Shown here piece by piece: positions 22,600-33,377 of a DNA stretch of 64,000 nucleotides (positions are counted from its first letter, which is position 1; the number at the start of each line of letters is the position of its first letter). Origin of the DNA: Pteria penguin (Eukaryota > Mollusca > Bivalvia > Pterioida > Pteriidae); contig CM068580.1 of NCBI GenBank assembly GCA_035048485.1, positions 61,087,983 to 61,151,982 on the forward strand. Direction: 5' to 3'. Below the pieces are notes generated by a model that ran no database searches, had not been told where the DNA came from, and was given only the letters and a program-made list of their open reading frames with translations. The position numbers were made by a program, and so were the translations under genes.

Positions 22600-24480
22600 A
22601 GAAAGAAATCTGCAATAAGTGGTTCGCAGGTAGGACCCATACAAATCCAAAGTATCTGCTGAAAAATCTTGCCATTAAATTCAAGTAACAAATATGGTAC
22701 GTTTGTCCATGATTGATCTTATGAAGAACACAAAATCATAACAACATAAATTGTTGTGAGCTTCGCTTGCCAGTAAAGACTGAGATTTAACACTGAATTT
22801 TCTGTTTCTGTTTCGTAATATGGCGGGTATTCCTCATTATAATCAAATCTGAAAGGATGGTTGTCCCAAAATCTGTGTAGCCTAGTCTCAAATTGACGCA
22901 CTGTTTGATATTACAATCTTCTCTGGAAGGCTGTTTCGTAAGCCTTCTACTGTATTTGTGAAACTGTGCTTTCTTACATCCCTTGTACATCGGCGTTTTG
23001 TTATGTTTTTATTTTTATAATTTTAGTGTGTTTCCCCTTATGACTGATGATTCATTCAACTGAAGTAATCCTGTTGAGACTTTGCTATCATATATTCCAT
23101 TTAATATTTTGATGGTTTCTATCATGTCTCCCCTCATGCGATGATGTTTCCTTGTTGAAAGCTTCTATTTGCGTAGACATTCTTCACATCCTAGATCCTT
23201 CATCTGTGGTAGCATCCTAGTTGCTCTTTTCTACAAGTTTTCTTCTGCTTCGATGTCTATTTCCTTGAAGAGTTACCATACCCTACTTCCATTTTTAAGA
23301 TGTGGACGAACAAATGTTTTAAATAACTAACTGAATGTTCTGTTGTCTGGGTGAACTAAGGATCTTCTCCTCTGCTTTCTGATTTGTTGATCTGTGTTTG
23401 AATATGTGTCTCAAAACTTAAGTTCCTCTCCAACGTCATTCCTCTTAACTTTAATATTTATTAGTGCTATCCTCCCCTATCATAGGTCTTCATAGGCTTT
23501 CTCTATATATACACAATTGTGGATTGGCAACACTTTGAATTTATCTGGATGGAACTCAAGGAGCCAAGCTTTACTCTAGTTAAATAACTCATCAAAGAAA
23601 AAAGAGGAGTTACTGGCTCAATTATGTGGCAGAAGTCACCATGGAGCTATACAATAGACAATAAGACATGTTTGTATGTCTTGCAGTGATTATCATTGAC
23701 AAGTTCTTTGTAGATCTTCGTATCGTCCCAAAGAAAGAAAACATCTGAGGATACACACTCTGGTAGGTCGTTGATGAATATTAGAATAATACAGGACCAA
23801 ATATAGACCCCCTGTGGAATACCTTGGTAACTTTGTGCCGATCCTGATTTCACTCCATTTGCTTGGATGCAGTTTTCGATCCCTTAAAAACTGTCACTTA
23901 TTCCATACACTCTCATCTTTGACAGTAGCCTCCTGTGCGGCACTTTGTCAAATGCTTTCATGAAATTCATACATACTGTGTTGATTACTCCACCACGATC
24001 CAGTATCTCTGTCTACTTATCTAGTTATTAACTGCAGTGACGTTGCCCTCCCACCCAGGAATCCAAACTGTTGCTGAACAGGTTTAATCTCTCCATGTTA
24101 TTTACGATTCTCTTGCGCACATTTTCCATTAATTTGCACAGGATACTGGTCAGGCTAACTGGTCTGTAATTAGATACCATCTTCCTGTCCCCCTCTTTGA
24201 ATAAGGCTGTTATTATTGCGCATTTCCATACATTCGGAACTACAATCAATTTTCTCACTTACTCCTGACTGATAATCTTATCATCATCTTATGTATCCTC
24301 TCTCTTACGTATGCTTTGTAGTCCTTCATTACTTTCCTCTGTAAAACGCTACTAAAAGTATGCTAACACCTCTGCCTTGTCCTTATCGTTGCTTGCCGTA
24401 AATTGTCCATTATGTAGCTCTGTAACGCCACTTTTGCCTCTCCTCTTATGGTGTACGTATTTCCAGAATTGTTTACTAAG
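22600..24480 (-). pseudogene. decayed CR1/Jockey-type LINE reverse transcriptase
   Basis: Read on the minus strand from about 24480 down, the segments appear in normal LINE order. KQFWKYVHHKRRGKSGVTEL comes first, then VPNVWKCAIITALFKEGDRK and NYRPVSLTSILCKLMENV (24258-24028). Next comes YQGIPQGVYIWS...LIFINDLPECVSSDVFFLWDDTK (23853-23700, where the usual F/YADD is WDD). Then come WLLEFHPDKFKV (about 23560-23520), FKTFVRPHL (about 23310) and ETRLHRFWDNHPF near 22860. Stops and frameshifts separate them, so it is dead. A Penelope-like tail fragment interrupts it at 23590-23656. The endonuclease domain is not visible upstream. The 3' end is only approximate. Confidence 0.75.
23590..23656 (-). 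mobile_element. Penelope-like tail fragment inserted in the LINE
   Basis: On the minus strand TATAGCTCCATGGTGACTTC continues through TGCCACATAATTGAGCCAGT to CTTTGATGAG. It matches almost base for base the segment at 43410-43470 that follows the Penelope-like RT. LINE coding sequence resumes on both sides (NDNHCKT before, ELFN*SKAWLLEF after). Confidence 0.7.
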
Positions 24481-24573
24481 CTGTAATATCGTGTATTTCT
24501 GATCTTTTTCTACATATATTACTTAGTACTACATGCATATAGAAGTTTTTGTTCCTGCTATTTAATTGATTTT

Positions 24574-24771
<198 letters not shown>

Positions 24772-24832
24772 TGTATGTGTACGAAACATATAGATACTTT
24801 ATATCGTTCAATAAACTTCCAAAGACATTAAA

Positions 24833-25080
24833 GCCAGTGTAGCTCAATCGCTTTGGTGTTTGACCGAGAGGTCTCGTGTTCGAGTCCTGCCAATGGTTCG
24901 GTTGTGCCATGGCTTCGTATGAGACATTAACACCGAGGATCTGTGTCATGGTAGAGGTGGCACGTGCAAGATTCCTCACTGCTTGTGGTAGGTACGTTGC
25001 ATATGTCTAAATATCTGTACATTGAACCAGGCGGATGCTTGCTGTCGTCATATAAGTGCAATAATCTTGGTGTGTCATAA
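24833..25080 (+). repeat. tRNA-derived SINE, diverged
   Basis: The head has GCCAGTGTAGCTCAATCG (box A-like) and CGTGTTCGAGTCCTGCC (box B at about 24876-24888). The body keeps the family order GTATGAGACATTAACACCGA, GTCATGGTAGAGGTGGCACG, TCCTCACTGCTTG. It is an older relative of the copies at 40753 and 48105. Confidence 0.65.
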
Positions 25081-25845
25081 ACAGGAATCAATCCGACAGA
25101 AAAATATGACGGCAAGGTGATCTGATGGTTTGCTAATAAAAATATATCTGCACTTGAATTTATCGGAAGTATGGAAATCGTCAAATAATCTCAAATAATG
25201 AAAATGTGTTAAAATGTTGTAGAATATTAATTGGTACTTAATTCTGTGCTAAGGCGAGAAGCAAATACTCTAAAGTGGAGCGATAAAATAAAACAGAAAA
25301 TATTTACATCGTATGAAATTTCTAACTCAATATCTTTCTGTACAGAGGTAAAATTTTTCGATGAAAGATTTATTTTCGCAACACGGATTTAATTAAATCT
25401 TTTATGAAAATTAGTTTTTATGTTAAGATAACAAAATTTACAAGAAGATACAATTAAATGCAGTTCATTCTGATATCTTAGATTTCAAAGACCTTTTAGA
25501 AGAATACATCAGAGGAAAAATAGTTGGGTTTCTTTGTTCTTCTCTCGATTTTCATCTATTTTAATCTGTCATGGCATTGTTGTTTTCTTATTTGATCTAC
25601 TACTAGTTGCGACAACCTTTATTTTCCCCCTTTTATTAAGAAACTTATATTGTTATATTGTATAAATGAGATTTATATAATAACTCTGGATTTAGAGAAC
25701 AAAGGAAATATAAGACGTAAATATCACTACGACAATTTTATATCATCCATTTACATTTTTCGGTAAACATTATAAAATGGAGAATTTCAAGTTTCGCCAT
25801 TAATATCTACCGGTACAAATGAAAACACAAATACTGATTCATTTT
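25081..25845. other. intergenic, nothing recognised
   Basis: AT-rich sequence without coding signals, repeats or recognisable regulatory motifs, ending at the start of the 36-bp minisatellite. Confidence 0.4.
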
Positions 25846-27469
25846 TATCATTGATGGTGTGGTCTATCGTGTTGTTTTCTTTATCACTGATGGTGCGGTC
25901 TATCGTGTTGTTTTCTTTATCATTGATGGTTTGGTCTACCGTGTTGTTTTCTTTATCATTGATGGTGTGGTCTACCGTGTTGTTTTCTTTATCATTGATG
26001 GTGCGGTCTATCGTGTTGTTTTCTTTATCATTGATGGTGCGGTCTATCGTGTTGTTTTCTTTATCACTGATGGTGCGGTCTATCGTGGTGTTTTCTTTAT
26101 CATTGATGGTTTGGTCTACCGTGTTGTTTTCTTTATCACTGATGGTGTGGTCTACCGTGTTGTTTTCTTTATCATTGATGGTGCGGTCTATCGTGTTGTT
26201 TTCTTTATCACTGATGGTGCGGTCTATCGTGTTGTTTTCTTTATCATTGATGGTGCGGTCTATCGTGTTGGTTTCTTTATCACTGATGGTGCGGTCTATC
26301 GTGTTGTTTTCTTTATCACTGATGGTGCGGTCTATCGTGTTGTTTTCTTTATCACTGATGGTGCGGTCTATCGTGGTGTTTTCTTTATCATTGATGGTGT
26401 GGTCTATCGTGTTGTTTCTTTATCATTGATGGTTAGGTCTATCGTGTTGTTTTCTTTATCATTGATGGTGTGGTCTATCGTGTTGTTTTCTTTGTCATTG
26501 ATGGTGTGGTCTATCGTGTTGTTTTCTTTATCATTGATGGTGCGGTCTATCGTGTTGTTTTCTTTATCATTGATGGTGCGGAATATCGTGTTGTATTCTT
26601 TATCATTGATGGTGTGGTCTATCGTGTTGTTTCTTTATCATTGATGGTGTGGTCTATCGTGTTGTTTTCTTTATCATTGATGGTGTGGTCTATCGTGTTG
26701 TTTTCTTTATCATTGATGGTTTGGTCTACCGGGTTGTTTTCTTTATCATTGATGGTTTGGTCTACCGTGTTGTTTTCTTTATCATTGATGGTGTGGTCTA
26801 TCGTGTTGTTTTCTTTATCATTGATGGTTTGGTCTACCGTATTGTTTTCTTTATCATTGATGGTTTGGTCTATCGTGTTGTTTTCTTTATCACTGATGGT
26901 GCGGTCTATCGGTTTGTTTTCTTTATCATTGATGGTGTGGTCTATCGTGTTGGTTTCTTTATCACTGATGGTGCGGTCTATCGTGTTGGTTTCTTTATCA
27001 TTGATGGTGCGGTCTATCGTGTTGTTTTCTTTATCATTGATGGTGTGGTCTACCGGGTTGTTTTCTTTATCATTGATGGTTTGGTCTACCGTGTTGTTTT
27101 CTTTATCATTGATGGTGTGGTCTATCGTGTTGTTTTCTTTATCATTGATGGTTTGGTCTACCGTGTTGTTTTCTTTATCATTGATGGTTTGGTCTATCGT
27201 GTTGTTTTCTTTATCACTGATGGTGCGGTCTATCGTTTTGTTTTCTTTATCATTGATGGTGTGGTCTACCGTGTTGTTTTCTTTATCATTGATGGTGTGG
27301 TCTACCGTGTTGTTTTTTTTTTCTCATTGATGGTGCGGTCTATCGTGTTCTTTTCTTTATCACTGATGGTGCGGTCTATCGTGTTGTTTTCTTTATCATT
27401 GATGGTGCGGTCTATCGTGTTGTTTTCTTTATCACTGATGGTGCGGTCTATCGTGTTGTTTTCTTTATC
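25846..27469 (+). repeat. 36-bp minisatellite, about 45 copies
   Basis: The unit reads ATCATTGATGGTGCGGTCTA then TCGTGTTGTTTTCTTT, 36 bp. Common variants are ATTG/ACTG, GTGC/GTGT/GTTT, CTATC/CTACC and GTTG/GTTT. A few units are 35 bp (near 26415 and 26625), and one near 27310 has extra T residues. Since 36 is a multiple of three and two forward frames lack stops, long 12-residue-repeat frames appear (IIDGAVYRVVFF and SLMVRSIVLFSL). The indels switch one frame into the other, and there is no start context, signal or flanking exon, so I treat it as non-coding. Confidence 0.93.
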
Positions 27470-27692
27470 TTCTTCCTGAATATATAAACGTAAATTTACT
27501 TAAGTTTATGCTATACATATAACTTTTATTCCATGGACTATAAGATATGATTTACCCTTCGGTGCTTATTCGTTTTTTACTTTTACAGGATTGTACGTGC
27601 TATTCACAATATATAACAAGGATTAAAACTGTTTGTTCTGAAATATTATTCAAAAGTTAATAAGTTTTCTTTTTGGTTTTATTTTTTTATTA

Positions 27693-27723
<31 letters not shown>

Positions 27724-27922
27724 AACATTATTTCTATGTTATGTTTTCGTAATTTCAAACGAACAAATTTCAGAAGCAATACATCGATTAATTTCTTAGA
27801 GATTAAATACATGTATAATTCTTTTCAAGATTATGTTGTTTTATATTTGCGTCTGTGTGTGAATTTTTTGTATTTGGGTCTTCATGTTAGTGTCTCTTAA
27901 TGAAGTTTTTGTATTCACAAAT
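27470..27922. other. spacer between minisatellites, with poly-T
   Basis: AT-rich spacer containing a T-rich tract at 27680-27717. No gene recognised. Confidence 0.4.
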
Positions 27923-28110
27923 TATGGTTAATTTGTCTCATATTGAAACACCGCCAGTTTCATTTCAAATATTCACAACCACTTTACTTATTGGTGTAAT
28001 GAGTATTTCTATATGCATATTCTGGTGCATATCTTTTTATATATCTTGCATATCTTCTATCCTATCTTAAAAAATATGCACTCAGTTATGGAATCTAATC
28101 TTATCTCTTA
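27923..28110 (+). repeat. leader segment, first copy
   Basis: About 190 bp before the first 55-bp array. It includes ATGGTTAATTTGTCTCATAT, CATTTCAAATATTCACAACC, ACTTTACTTATTGGTGTAAT and TTAAAAAATATGCACTCAGT. The same order recurs at 32284-32490 in front of the second array, interrupted there by an extra segment with CTTTTTTCTTACAGCTGAGT. The pair shows that leader and array were duplicated together. Confidence 0.85.
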
Positions 28111-28493
28111 TCATCTCTTACTAAATCGTGGTGTACTCTGTTATGCCGTAGAGTCTGATCTCTATTCTCCTCTTTCTAAATCGTGGTGTACTCTGTTATG
28201 CCGTAGAGCCTGATCTCTGTTCTCCTCTTACTAAATCATGGTGTACTCTGTTATGCCGCAGAGTCTGATCTCTATTCTCCTCTTACTAAATCGTGGTGTA
28301 CTCTGTTATGCCGTAGAGTCTGATCTCTATTCTCCTCTTACTAAATCGTGGTGTACTCTGTTATGCCGTAGAGCCTGATCTCTATTCTCCTCTTACTAAA
28401 TCATGGTGTACTCTGTTCTGCTGTAGAGTCTGATCTCTATTCTCCTCTTACTAAATGGCGGTGTACTCTGTTATGCCTTAGAGTATGATCTCT
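28111..28493 (+). repeat. 55-bp minisatellite, first module (5' part)
   Basis: About seven copies of the unit CTGATCTCTATTCTCCTCTT + ACTAAATCGTGGTGTACTCT + GTTATGCCGTAGAGT. The array is cut at 28494 by a TIR element and resumes at 31994-32085 with degenerate units. Confidence 0.92.
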
Positions 28494-29370
28494 GGCCCCG
28501 CCGTCACCAAAATTTTAGAAATCTCAACCTCAATACTCAACTCAAATCGCTGAGGTGAACTCAACTGAGTATACTCCTCAAATCGCCGTCACGAAATAGT
28601 TGAGGCCTTCCTCAGTTGAGGTCGATTTAACCATACTCAACTCAGTTGAGGTGTTACATTTTAATGAGTGAATTTTCGCGGATTTTCTTTTTTGCATCAT
28701 TTTTACGTAATAAAGTACGTAATTTCACCTTATCGTCTTTTTGTTTGTTAAAACAAATTAAGAAAATGCTTGTATTCATGTAAATCTGTCATCAATGTTA
28801 AAGTTTACGGTTGTAAATACGAAATTATAAGCACAATACTCATTATGAACCTGTTACCTACAAAGAAAGTACTATCGCCTACAGTAGGTTTGTAGCACTG
28901 ATCAATGTCACAATCTTCAGCAAATTCAGGACCCCGTTTCCTCAGAGGGCCTTAGCCTCGCCATACATAAGCTTATGAAGCAGCCTTATTCATAACTTTT
29001 TAGACTAAGAATAAATATGAAATTAAAAGAAGACAAATAAGACGCGAAAATGTCCCTCGGCTCGGAATCGTAAAATGTGTCCTACCTGTATGTAAGTGCG
29101 CTAAGAACTCCTTTCTCTAATAATTTTGATAACTTTTGTAGAAGTAAAAACACATGTACATGTACAGTGAACTAGTGTAAAATATGCATCATACGTCATG
29201 CACACGTCACGAATCAGTCAAGTTTAAGGCTACAAACTTGACACAGATATGACGTCATATTTTTTCTTGAACTATAATATGACAAGTGGAAAAGAGTTTC
29301 AAGGCTACCTGAAAATTTCACTAATTTTGATAAAATAGCTTTTCCTCCCGATTTTCTTCATCAAATAACA

Positions 29371-29371
29371 A

Positions 29372-29406
<35 letters not shown>

Positions 29407-29441
29407 AAACTAAAATAAAATAATAAATAAATAAATAGATC
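29371..29441. repeat. (AAAT)n microsatellite
   Basis: Imperfect AATA tetranucleotide run inside the 3,500-bp TIR element. Confidence 0.9.
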
Positions 29442-29912
29442 TAAATAAATTTAAAAATCTCCATCTGCGTACCATGCATTTTGTGATTTGAAAGATACCG
29501 GAAAATGATGCACCTTAATATATTGGGTGACCTTAAAAGTGTACCTCATTTCAGCCGAATGTCTGTATATACCTTTACTTTAGATATGAAGTTACCCCCC
29601 TTCCCCTTGATTATTTCCAATGAGAAACAATGTGTCAAAAATAAAAAAAATGTAAACTTAAAATTTGGGATAAATAAAATCCAAAGTTTTATAACAGTTC
29701 TCTTGAAATATTTATAAAAATGCTCATGAAAATTTCGGAATATAATTCTGTTGTCCACGGCTATTTAGCCCTCAAAATTGGGCTTAATATTTGTAAATAT
29801 TTTAATTAAGAAGAAAAAAATCAGTTCAACTGTGTCCCTATGTTAAGATATGGTAAAAATGAAAATTTGACGATAAAATTGCGCCGGCATAGATAAAATA
29901 AATAAACATCTA

Positions 29913-30140
29913 GCCGGCGTGGTACTGTGGTTAGGGAGTCGGCTATAGTTCGGTAGGTCTTGGATTCGATCCCCGTCGATGTATTGTCTTTCAGATTATA
30001 CAGTAAATATCAAGACCTCGTGTCGCGGTAGGCGTGGTACGTTAGAGATCCCTCACTGCTTCGAAAGGGTCCGTTGCAAAGGCCAAAATTGTTATTTTTT
30101 TCATCAAGCAGATGCTGTTGAAACATTAAAAAGTGAACCC
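29913..30140 (+). repeat. tRNA-derived SINE inside the TIR element
   Basis: The head is GCCGGCGTGGTACTGTGG with box B TGGATTCGATCCCC (about 29961-29974). The body has CTTTCAGATTATACAGTAAA, CCTCGTGTCGCGGTAGGCGT, ATCCCTCACTGCTTCG and GGTCCGTTGCAAAGG. More diverged than the 40.7 and 48.1 kb copies. Confidence 0.75.
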
Positions 30141-30439
30141 CGTCGAAAACTGACCCGTCGACTAAAACGTTACAAATCGATTTGGTCCGTTCAGCTATCT
30201 GATGATCCCACCACGCTTGAAAAGGTGACCTAGAGTGAAAATGTGACCCTCGTTGAAAATTAAACCGCAGTAGTGGGTCATATTTTATCTATCTTTAATA
30301 TATATATATATCATATTTACATATACATATACATGTATTGTAAAGATTACAAGGTTGACGTTGGTGTCATTTGAAAGTAGTTGAGTATACATACCAAATA
30401 TAAAGTCTTTCTCATGAGATTCAAAAACTAAGGTTAATG

Positions 30440-31480
30440 TTTTTGCGGACACACAAACTCACAGACACACAGAGGAACAGACGAAAACCTATGATGCTCT
30501 CCAAATTTTCGATTACAGGGGCATTTATAGCATTTATATGTCTCTGATTTAGAGGGGTTATTGTATTTTACTTCTATTTTTTTTTTTTGCGATGAATGAT
30601 AGACCGTCTAGTTCAGCGCAGTATAGACACCGAAAAAGTGAAAATCATTCCTTGTATTTACACCTTTTTCAATCTAACCCGTCATGCGGTCATGTTTTAA
30701 TTTTTTACTCTACATTTCGACTTTATATTTATTCGATACAAAAAAAATAAATCGATAAATAAATCTAAGAAATAAAAATCCGAAAATAATCTAAATTTTA
30801 CGTTGAACAGAGACATGTAGTTATGAAAATTTCGATCTCATAAGACGTGTTGTCTATGAGAATTGATACTTCTTAGGGGGAGCATATGCCGCGCTTTTTT
30901 TTTTTTTTTTTTTTTCTCAGCGGCAGTGATAAAGGTATCAACTTTCCAAATAAAGCGTTCGGCCTCTTCTTCTTCCATTAAAGTGAAGGACCGCATATAT
31001 GCGGCATCATCGAGACTCACTATGATTAAAACGTGTGCGTGAGGGGGAGTCCACGTCAGTATTTCACAGAGGGAAAGACGAAAATCTGTATGCTCCCCGA
31101 ATCTTCGATTGCAGAAAACTGAAGACATCTGACAAAGCTGTATGACAAAGGTAATATGTTCATGAACAATTACGCTGTGCGATATTACAATGTATTTAAG
31201 GGGTTAAATCATACATGATTTCTTGTATTTTACCCTGCGATGAATTACAGACCGTCTAGTTCAGCACTGTAAAGACAACGGAAAATTGAAAATCATTCCT
31301 TGTATTTTACATTTTTTTTCAATTTAACCCGTCATGCGGTCATTTTTTAATTTTTCAAAAGTTTACCTTACATTTCGACTTTATATTTCCTCGATGCAAA
31401 TCAATAGATAAATAAATAAATACATAAATAGATAATAAAAATCTGAAAAGATGTAGATGTTTGGAAGTAAAACAGCGATA
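30440..31480 (+). repeat. direct duplication inside the TIR element
   Basis: Segment 30440-30830 and segment 31060-31480 share, in the same order, GACGAAAA(C/T)CT with (T/A)TGCTC(T/C)CC, GATGAAT(G/T)A, AGACCGTCTAGTTCAGC, AAAATCATTCCTTGTATTT, AACCCGTCATGCGGTCAT and ACATTTCGACTTTATATTT. A poly-T run (about 30894-30915) and CpG-rich sequence lie between them. Confidence 0.8.
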
Positions 31481-31993
31481 ATTGGTGAAATGATTTATGA
31501 TAGAAAGTGCGCGATTTCTTTCCATGATGGCTTTTTCAGCTACTGAGCTAGCTTATCAAGATAAAATCATGACGTCATTTTATCTAGGATAGTGACTAGG
31601 CTGTGGAGCGCAAACTATCGTTCTTTGATTGACGTCATGCACAACGTCATGCCGACGTCACCAACTGTAGTTTTGGCTTTGACGCGATTTTGGCATTCTA
31701 AGGGTTAAAGATCTCTTATAACTCTCTTTCGTTGCTTGTTGTCTCATCTCTCAAGCATTCCTAACAATCCATGTCGTCTGTGATGCTTCTCCGCTACATT
31801 TTTCACCTTGAGGAAATACTTAAGGTACCTATGAATCTTCACTTAAATATTTGAGTATTTACTCAAATATCCGTCTTGAGTAAAACTCAGATTGGGTGGT
31901 GACGGTGACTTGAGGTTGAGGAAAGAAAATTGAGGAAAATACTCAGACTTGGGGCTGAGTATTGAGTTGAGGAAGGTTGGTGACGGCGGGGCC

Positions 31994-32283
31994 TGATCTT
32001 CTCTCACTAAATGGTAGTGTACTCTGGTACTCTGTTATGACGTAGAATCTGATGTCTTATAAATCATGGTGTACTCTGTTATACTTCGCACATAAACGAA
32101 TCAGAAGAGTTGAAACAAATCGTATGATGGAACGAAAATAATAGAAACAGTGCATGTTATCGACGGAATGAAAGTGCCTTTCCTTCATATATGCTAGGAG
32201 TCGTCGTCCAGCTCCATATTCTCCGTCATTCTGATAACTTTCTTGGATTTTGCCTGAGCTATCTTTGAATCTGTTAATTAATA
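31994..32283 (+). repeat. 55-bp minisatellite, first module (3' remnant) and spacer
   Basis: Degenerate units with CTCACTAAATGGTAGTGTACTC and TAAATCATGGTGTACTCTGT continue to about 32085. About 200 bp of unique AT-rich spacer follows, up to the second leader copy. Confidence 0.75.
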
Positions 32284-32490
32284 TATGGTTAATTTGTCTG
32301 ACATTGAAACACCGCCATTTTCATTTCAAAGATTCACAACCACTTTACTTATTGGTGTAATGAGTATTTCTATATGCATATTCTGGTGCATATCTAAGTT
32401 CACTTTTTTCTTACAGCTGAGTCAGATACTTTCTATCCTATCTTAAAAAATATGCACTCAGTTATGGAATCTAATCTTATCTCTTATCAC
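32284..32490 (+). repeat. leader segment, second copy
   Basis: Repeats the 27923-28110 leader (ATGGTTAATTTGTCTGACAT, CACAACCACTTTACTTATTG, TTAAAAAATATGCACTCAGT) with an extra segment of about 30 bp, AAGTTCACTTTTTTCTTACA... It leads directly into the second 55-bp array. Confidence 0.85.
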
Positions 32491-32580
32491 TTCTTACGAA
32501 ATCGTGGTGTACTCTGTTATGCCGTAGAGTCTGATCTCTATTCTCCTCTTACTAAATCATGGTGTACTCTGTTATTCCGT
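32491..32580 (+). repeat. 55-bp minisatellite, second module (5' part)
   Basis: About one and a half units before the LINE insertion at 32581. The break falls inside a unit after GTTATTCCGT; the missing AGAGT continuation reappears after 37748. Confidence 0.9.
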
Positions 32581-33377
32581 CGGCCCTGGCGGTATCTGGG
32601 CTGGGGCAAACTTTTGTATATATATCGCGCACATTTTCATGAGAAGCACACTTGCCTCCGTCGGCCCGAAACGCACTTTTTCCTTTTCTCTTACACCGGA
32701 ATTCACAGTTGGAAAGTTTTGTATATCCTCCATTTCTGTAGGGTGCAATTCAAGTATGCTGGCATTAGTTGGTGTGATGACTTTATCGACATAAGGTTTT
32801 CCATTTGGTAAAAGTAGCGAGTTTCTTTGCATTCTGCATACAATATTTTCGTCGGTTTTTAATTTGTCCGAGATTTCGTATAAGCGCTTCCTTTCTTCTA
32901 CGATGGGTATTGGGTCCTGTGGTGTTATGGAGAAAGGTAGCTTAGATTTTGCTCGTTTTTCTTTTTGTGCTCGCAGTATTGTTTCTTTCATGTTACCATC
33001 CACAAGTTTACCAGTGATCGAAACCGGTTTCGAGCTGTTTGTGCGGGGCTTTCCATTTCTGTGGATTCGTTCGAACTCACATCCACTCCAAGTTTGTCCT
33101 TTAATATGCGGGGAATGTCTTTGATTAGATCTTCATCTTTGTTATATTCAAAATCATGGATCATTACATTGTCCCTCATAGATCTTCTTTTCAAGTCCAC
33201 CATTTCCCGATCCATCCTTGCCATTTTCTTATCCATTCTTATAACTATCCCTCGTAGTAAGTGTATCTCTCTCCTCAATGTGTCGTTCTCAGTTCTCAAG
33301 TCACTTGATTCAATTGTGTTTTCCTCCGCTAGTTGTGTGCGACATCTCTTATGCGCTTATCTAAACCATTTTTGACA
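32581..33377 (-). pseudogene. LINE ORF1 (L1/Tx1-like), inverted segment
   Basis: On the minus strand, from the junction leftwards, runs an ORF1-type RNA-binding protein. A coiled-coil segment (LRTENDTLRREIHLLRGIV...KKMARMDREMVDLKRR, about 33300-33180) is followed by an RRM-like start RRSMRDNVMIHDF. Then comes a C-terminal domain with KEKRAKSKLPFSI, VEERKRLYEISDKL and PNGKPYVDKVI. Frameshifts lie near 33335 and at about 33000, so it is broken. It is cut at 32581 by satellite DNA, whose bases supply the apparent stop. ORF1 proteins of this type bind LINE RNA in the retrotransposition particle. Its orientation is opposite to the adjoining ORF2, explained by twin priming. Confidence 0.8.

Larger units (their letters stand above)
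28494..31993. mobile_element. 3,500-bp TIR element with GGCCCCGCCGTCACCAA ends
   Basis: The left end GGCCCCGCCGTCACCAA (28494-28510) is perfectly repeated in inverse at 31977-31993. Next to each end are many short CTCAAC/GTTGAG blocks, such as CTCAACTGAG, forming subterminal repeats typical of transposase-binding regions. The flanks are the 55-bp satellite on both sides: TGATCTCT on the left and TGATCTTC on the right, a possible 8-bp or 6-bp target duplication. No transposase is recognised inside. The interior holds an AATA microsatellite, a SINE and a direct duplication. Superfamily uncertain; Harbinger-like ends are one possibility. Confidence 0.85.

Noticed and set aside
25851..27479. Frames of 192-286 codons read as a repetitive membrane protein
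   Set aside because: They come from a 36-bp minisatellite, two overlapping frames are equally open, and indels move between them; no start context or flanking exon supports a gene.
32572..33299. Independent host gene on the minus strand next to the LINE
   Set aside because: The translation is a LINE ORF1 (coiled coil plus RRSMRDN motif), and its position fits an inverted part of the same LINE.
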